This document shows, piece after piece, positions 22,077 through 24,703 of a stretch of DNA of 24,703 nt. Both the position numbers and the translations under genes were made by a program. The number at the start of each line of letters is the position of its first letter. Position 1 is the first letter of the stretch. Source of the stretch: VFZS01 sp964353255 (GTDB lineage: Bacteria; Acidobacteriota; Terriglobia; Bryobacterales; Bryobacteraceae); contig CAYGVJ010000084.1 of the NCBI GenBank assembly GCA_964353255.1, forward strand, positions 1-24,703. The letters are read 5' to 3'. The notes beneath the pieces are model-generated. The model had not been told where the DNA came from. It ran no database searches and worked only from the letters and a program-made list of their open reading frames with translations.

Positions 22077-22637
22077 TCAGCCGGCCGCGACCTGGGCCAA
22101 CATTTCGGCGTCGGCCGCGCGCTCCCGTCGTTCTTTCCAGTGCAGCCAGGCCAGGCTGATGACCCGCAGCACTTCCAGGCGATCGAAGGGTTTCATCAGC
22201 ACGTCGTAGCCGCCCAGGTTCAGCACCTCCGCCCAGAGGTGCTCGTCGGCCAGCCGGGAGGTGACGATCAACAACGGCGCCTCCGGCAGGTGCCCCAGTT
22301 CTTCCAACACCCCCTTCCAGGTGTTGTCTGGCATTTCCGACTCGCAGATGACCACCGGTATGGTGTTGCCCCGCAGCACGGCGATGGCCTGCGAGCAGGA
22401 ATCAGCCCGGTGAATCTTCCAGTTGGAGTGGCTGAACAGGTGCGCCAGGAAGATGTGGTCCTCGTCATGCGGGCTCACCGCCAGCACCGTCACCACCCGA
22501 TCCGGCCGGAGTGAGCACTCCGTATCCGTTGCCAGACCGGCCCTCGGGACGGCAGGAGCAGGATAGTTGACGGGCGAACTGGCGACCTCCTTCTTGGGGC
22601 CTGTGTACATCGATTCTCTCTTCTCTTCGGCACTCAT
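22077..22637 (-). CDS. Degenerate receiver-domain protein with Glu at the phosphorylation site
   Basis: The 186-residue protein has a disordered N-terminus (1-45), a receiver-like domain (about 47-165) and a short helical tail. The phosphoacceptor position is Glu99 (VVICESEMP), where active receivers have Asp. The acidic pocket is present (D58, E59, D60 in SPHDEDH), as are T126 and K149. A Glu at that site often mimics phosphorylation, suggesting constant activity, with signalling by protein contacts only. Similar proteins with WAEVLNLGGYDVLMKPFD are, to my knowledge, common in Acidobacteriota. There is no output domain and no kinase next to it. AAGGTGA lies upstream of the ATG. Confidence 0.88.
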   Translation of the reverse strand: MSAEEKRESMYTGPKKEVASSPVNYPAPAVPRAGLATDTECSLRPDRVVTVLAVSPHDEDHIFLAHLFSHSNWKIHRADSCSQAIAVLRGNTIPVVICESEMPDNTWKGVLEELGHLPEAPLLIVTSRLADEHLWAEVLNLGGYDVLMKPFDRLEVLRVISLAWLHWKERRERAADAEMLAQVAAG

Positions 22638-23087
22638 TCACGTCACCTTTAGCCGCCGCTGGCGGGGCAGGGCGAACCGGCGGGGAGGCGCCAAGGGGCT
22701 GGCAACTCCATGTTAACGCACAGCTTAGCGGTCGCCACTACGTGAAAGCCCTGAGTCTGCTGCTCGGTTTCCCTTACCGGCGCCCTAGCGATTCCCCCAT
22801 CAGGTAGTGCCTCGACCGAGGCTTTCTTCTCTGGCTCCGGATCAGAGCGCCGGGGACCGGGCCAGGGCCGGTCTTCGGGTCCGCCGGTCGCCAACGGGGA
22901 TGCCTGTGCGCCCTGCCGGGGCGGTCCAGTCTTTCCCCCGGCGGATGGACAGGGGAATTTTATTTGGGCAGCAGGGTCTTGCCTTATTGTGGTATAATAT
23001 TAGATTGCGCTTCGTTGTGGGTTGACATCTGTGGGCAGTGGCCCGGGCCAGCCAGCAACGATGCCATCCCAGTAGGCGGGACTAGTA
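22638..23087. other. 450-bp gap with no supported gene
   Basis: A minus-strand ORF (22649-22894, 81 codons) has no recognisable domain and amino-acid composition typical of GC-rich noise. A small hairpin with 5-bp arms at 22810-22822 is followed by TTTCTTCT and could end plus-strand transcription, but no gene lies just before it. A second hairpin pairs 22855-22860 with 22868-22873. The extended -10 box at 22990 is the only regulatory-looking site. No riboswitch consensus was recognised. Confidence 0.5.
22990..22998 (+). promoter_or_regulatory. Extended -10 promoter upstream of the 23088 gene
   Basis: TGG plus a perfect TATAAT (22993-22998) forms an extended -10. It sits in an AT-rich patch, the least GC-rich stretch of this gap. 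No good -35 is seen at 17 bp. The next gene starts about 85 nt after the likely transcription start. Confidence 0.5.
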
Positions 23088-23471
23088 ATGCACGGAGGCA
23101 AGACGCCCTTTTGGGTGAGGTGGTTGGGCTCGGCAGGGACAGCGTTCTTTGCCGGAGCCATTACTGCGTTTATACTAGCCGCGGGCATACGATTGTTGGC
23201 TCCCCCGTTGGGCGCCTGGGACTACTTGATCCTGGAAATGACGGGTTTGGCCCTGATTGGAATGATCTTTCCAGTGTTCTGGGATGAGCCGGCGTTGTTC
23301 TGGGGATTGGCCTGCGCGGTGGGGCTGGTTGCCGCGAGACTGGCGTTGACGCCCCTGGTCTACGCCCAGCCTTTTATCGAGCCGCTCTTAGCCAGCCATC
23401 TTCCGCGTGCCGCGCTGGGCTTTACCGTGACCGCCTTGGGCGCGTACGGAATGCGCCACCACATCGGATAG
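23088..23471 (+). CDS. Small four-TM membrane protein, unknown function
   Basis: The 127-residue protein has four predicted membrane helices, at about 12-35, 44-62, 68-88 and 103-122. The first is preceded by KTPFWVRW and the last ends with MRHHIG. No family was recognised. An extended -10 promoter lies about 90 bp upstream, the ORF is well separated from its neighbours, and the hydrophobic pattern is coherent, so it is probably a real gene. It is convergent with the CDF exporter gene 34 bp away. Confidence 0.7.
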   Translation: MHGGKTPFWVRWLGSAGTAFFAGAITAFILAAGIRLLAPPLGAWDYLILEMTGLALIGMIFPVFWDEPALFWGLACAVGLVAARLALTPLVYAQPFIEPLLASHLPRAALGFTVTALGAYGMRHHIG

Positions 23472-23505
23472 CCAAGGCCTGCTCCGTCGGGGGCAGGGCC
23501 GGGGC

Positions 23506-24432
23506 TCAGGGGGCCGTGGGAGGCTGCGGTGCGGGCTCCGGATGCACGGTGACGTCGGCGCCGGGCACAAGCTGCTGGATCACCCGCTCGATTTCCTCGG
23601 TCAGGTCGTGCGCCTGCTTCAGCGTCAGGTTGCCGTCCATCAGGATGTGTACGTCGATGAAGTGCTGGGCGCCGGAGGCGCGCAGGCGGACTTGGTGACA
23701 GTTGCTGACCTCGGGAAGAGCTTCGACCGCCGCGGTGATCTTCTCTTCCAGGCCTGGAGGGGCCGTGTCCAGCAGCGCATGCACCGTGCGCAGGCCCAGC
23801 CGGGAGCCGACCTGGACCACGATCAAGGCCACTAGCAGGGCGGCGATGGCATCCGCATAGTGGAGGAACACCCACTTCGGCACCCATTCGCTCAGCTTCA
23901 CGCAGCCCAGCCCCAGGATCACCACCCCCGAGCTCCAGATGTCCGTGCTGAAGTGCAGCGCGTCAGCCTCCAGCGCCTGGCTGTTGTACTTTCTGGCGGC
24001 CCGGTACAGGACCCGGGAGCGGGACACATCCACCACAATCGAAGTGACCATCACGGCGAAGGACCAGACGTTGACTTCGATCTCGACGCTCTTCACGACG
24101 AGCCGCTGGATAGACCCGTAAATGATCCACAAGCAGGTCACCAGCAGCAGGAAGGTCTCCACCAGCGCCGACACGTTCTCGATCTTGCCGTGCCCGTAAA
24201 GATGGTCGCGATCCGCCGGCTTGCCGGAGATCCGCACGGCGAAGAAGGTCATCAGCGCGGCCACCAGGTCCAGCCCGGAATGGGCGGCCTCGGCCAGGAT
24301 GCCCAGACTTCCGGTGGTCAGGCCGACCAGCAGCTTCAGGCCCGTCAGGGCCACCGCGGCCAGCACCGACGAGCCTGCCGCCCAGCGTTTCTCGCGGTCG
24401 GCCCTCCGCTCGGTGGTGGGATTCTCCGGCAC
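23506..24432 (-). CDS. Cation diffusion facilitator (CDF) metal exporter
   Basis: The 308-residue protein has the six-helix CDF membrane domain (about 20-205) and a cytoplasmic ferredoxin-like C-terminal domain (about 210-295). Transport-site residues are H51 and D55 in AEAAHSGLD (helix 2) and H160 and D164 in DALHFSTD (helix 5). This HD/HD set is typical of zinc/cadmium exporters such as ZitB rather than the DD/HD set of FieF. YGHGKIE after helix 2 is conserved in the family, and the C-terminal domain has HFIDVHILMD. It exports divalent metal against the proton gradient. The stop is 34 bp from the convergent membrane protein; the start is 20 bp from a multi-hairpin element. Confidence 0.95.
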   Translation of the reverse strand: MPENPTTERRADREKRWAAGSSVLAAVALTGLKLLVGLTTGSLGILAEAAHSGLDLVAALMTFFAVRISGKPADRDHLYGHGKIENVSALVETFLLLVTCLWIIYGSIQRLVVKSVEIEVNVWSFAVMVTSIVVDVSRSRVLYRAARKYNSQALEADALHFSTDIWSSGVVILGLGCVKLSEWVPKWVFLHYADAIAALLVALIVVQVGSRLGLRTVHALLDTAPPGLEEKITAAVEALPEVSNCHQVRLRASGAQHFIDVHILMDGNLTLKQAHDLTEEIERVIQQLVPGADVTVHPEPAPQPPTAP

Positions 24433-24451
24433 CTGTTCTTTCAGAGTAAAA

Positions 24452-24501
24452 CACAGGCACGCATGCCTGTGCCACCGGTGGCACAGACTTTCCAGTCTGT
24501 G
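24452..24501. repeat. Triple-hairpin intergenic element
   Basis: Three adjacent hairpins share end bases. 24452-24471 has 8-bp arms and a 4-nt loop, 24470-24483 is a perfect 14-bp palindrome, and 24482-24501 has 8-bp arms and a TTCC loop. The element ends 1 bp before the stop codon of the NfnA-like gene (24505-24503, minus) and lies between it and the CDF gene. Its sequence is distinct from the elements at 4551, 16577 and 20168, but the architecture is alike. Confidence 0.85.
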
Positions 24502-24502
24502 T

Positions 24503-24703
24503 CTACTGTCCCAGGCCCAGCCGGCAGAGGTGCTGCTCTAGCGCCTGGCGCTCCTCGGCCAGGTAGGCCCGCGTGCGGCGGGTCAGCTCGTCGAAGTCCA
24601 CTTTATGGGCGTCGAACTCCGGACCATCCACGCAAGCGAAGCGCACCTTGCCGTCCACGGTGACGCGGCAGCCGCCGCACATGCCGGTGCCGTCCACCAT
24701 GAT
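24503..24703 (-). CDS. NfnA-like sulfide dehydrogenase/ferredoxin-NADP oxidoreductase subunit (C-terminal fragment)
   Basis: Only the last 66 codons lie in the window; the gene continues past 24703, and the Met at 24700 is internal. The segment reads IMVDGTGMCGGCRVTV, then KVRFACVDGPEFDAHKVDFDELTRR. This is the C-terminus of the FAD/NAD-binding subunit shared by NfnA, SudB and dihydroorotate dehydrogenase electron-transfer proteins. The cysteines in GMCGGC and FACVDG bind its [2Fe-2S] cluster. In the Nfn complex it couples NADH, NADPH and ferredoxin by electron bifurcation. The partner subunit would be expected outside the window, so the exact complex is undecided. Confidence 0.88.
   Translation of the reverse strand: MMVDGTGMCGGCRVTVDGKVRFACVDGPEFDAHKVDFDELTRRTRAYLAEERQALEQHLCRLGLGQ

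Noticed and set aside
22809..22830. Rho-independent terminator (short GC stem then TTTCTTCT)
   Set aside because: The stem is only 5-6 bp, the T-tract is interrupted, and no plus-strand gene lies within 700 bp upstream; kept only as a note in the gap entry.
22649..22894. 81-codon minus-strand ORF upstream of the pseudo-receiver
   Set aside because: Composition is that of random GC-rich sequence, with no domain and no clear ribosome binding site.
23022..23027. TTGACA as a -35 box for the 23088 gene
   Set aside because: No -10-like hexamer lies 15-19 bp downstream; the extended -10 at 22990 is a better candidate.
22638..23087. Possible riboswitch (cobalamin or cyclic-di-GMP type) in the large gap
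   Set aside because: Fragments such as GGGAA and GCGCACAGG were seen, but no complete conserved core could be aligned on either strand.

Overview
The window is GC-rich bacterial DNA with dense coding on both strands, and it most likely comes from an Acidobacteriota chromosome (Bryobacterales/Solibacter-like). Three things point there. There is a von Willebrand-type protein of the kind first described as an Acidobacterial VWFA-related family (7987-9099, minus). There is a PEP-CTERM protein (12124-12750, minus). There is also a degenerate receiver protein of a type I associate with Acidobacteria (22077-22637, minus). No rRNA, tRNA, CRISPR array, phage gene or transposase was seen. The taxon is an inference from protein families.

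Layout. 96-794 (minus) is a UPF0173 metallo-hydrolase. 889-3636 (plus) is a tight operon: a six-TM membrane protein, a small membrane protein, an FmdE-like protein, a DUF364-like protein and an exported C_GCAxxG_C_C-type protein, which together suggest metal or redox handling. 3693-4523 (minus) is a secreted DUF1080 protein. A 197-bp inverted-repeat element (4551-4747) separates it from 4816-7371 (plus), a secreted protein combining a haem motif, a PD40 propeller and TPRs. 7403-9874 (minus) holds a receiver protein, the VWFA protein and a rhomboid protease. 9927-10574 (plus) encodes an HExxH protein and 10538-10828 (minus) a small membrane protein. 10929-12071 (plus) is a Gfo/Idh/MocA oxidoreductase, and the PEP-CTERM gene follows on the other strand.

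12865-17516 (minus) runs purC, cvpA, a phosphoglycolate-phosphatase-like HAD gene, a coupled zinc-ribbon gene, and then a 736-residue protein. That last protein joins a chymotrypsin-fold serine protease to a complete S1-P1 nuclease/phospholipase C-type tri-zinc domain. 17571-22066 (plus) carries a glycosyltransferase-methyltransferase fusion, a DUF104-type antitoxin whose PIN toxin has collapsed to about 19 codons, a cupin, a RidA protein, a TIM-barrel sugar isomerase and a coupled NAD-dependent epimerase. 22077-24703 contains the pseudo-receiver, a small membrane protein, a CDF metal exporter and the C-terminus of an NfnA-like flavoprotein running off the window.

The most unusual item is the protease/tri-zinc hydrolase fusion. 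The Trp that must be the free N-terminus in known P1/PLC enzymes lies at residue 401, directly behind the protease domain, so activation by proteolysis is a natural hypothesis. Also notable are the in-frame collapsed toxin followed by a diverged copy of the upstream glycosyltransferase's tail, a scattered set of multi-hairpin intergenic elements, and several promoters placed almost on top of start codons.
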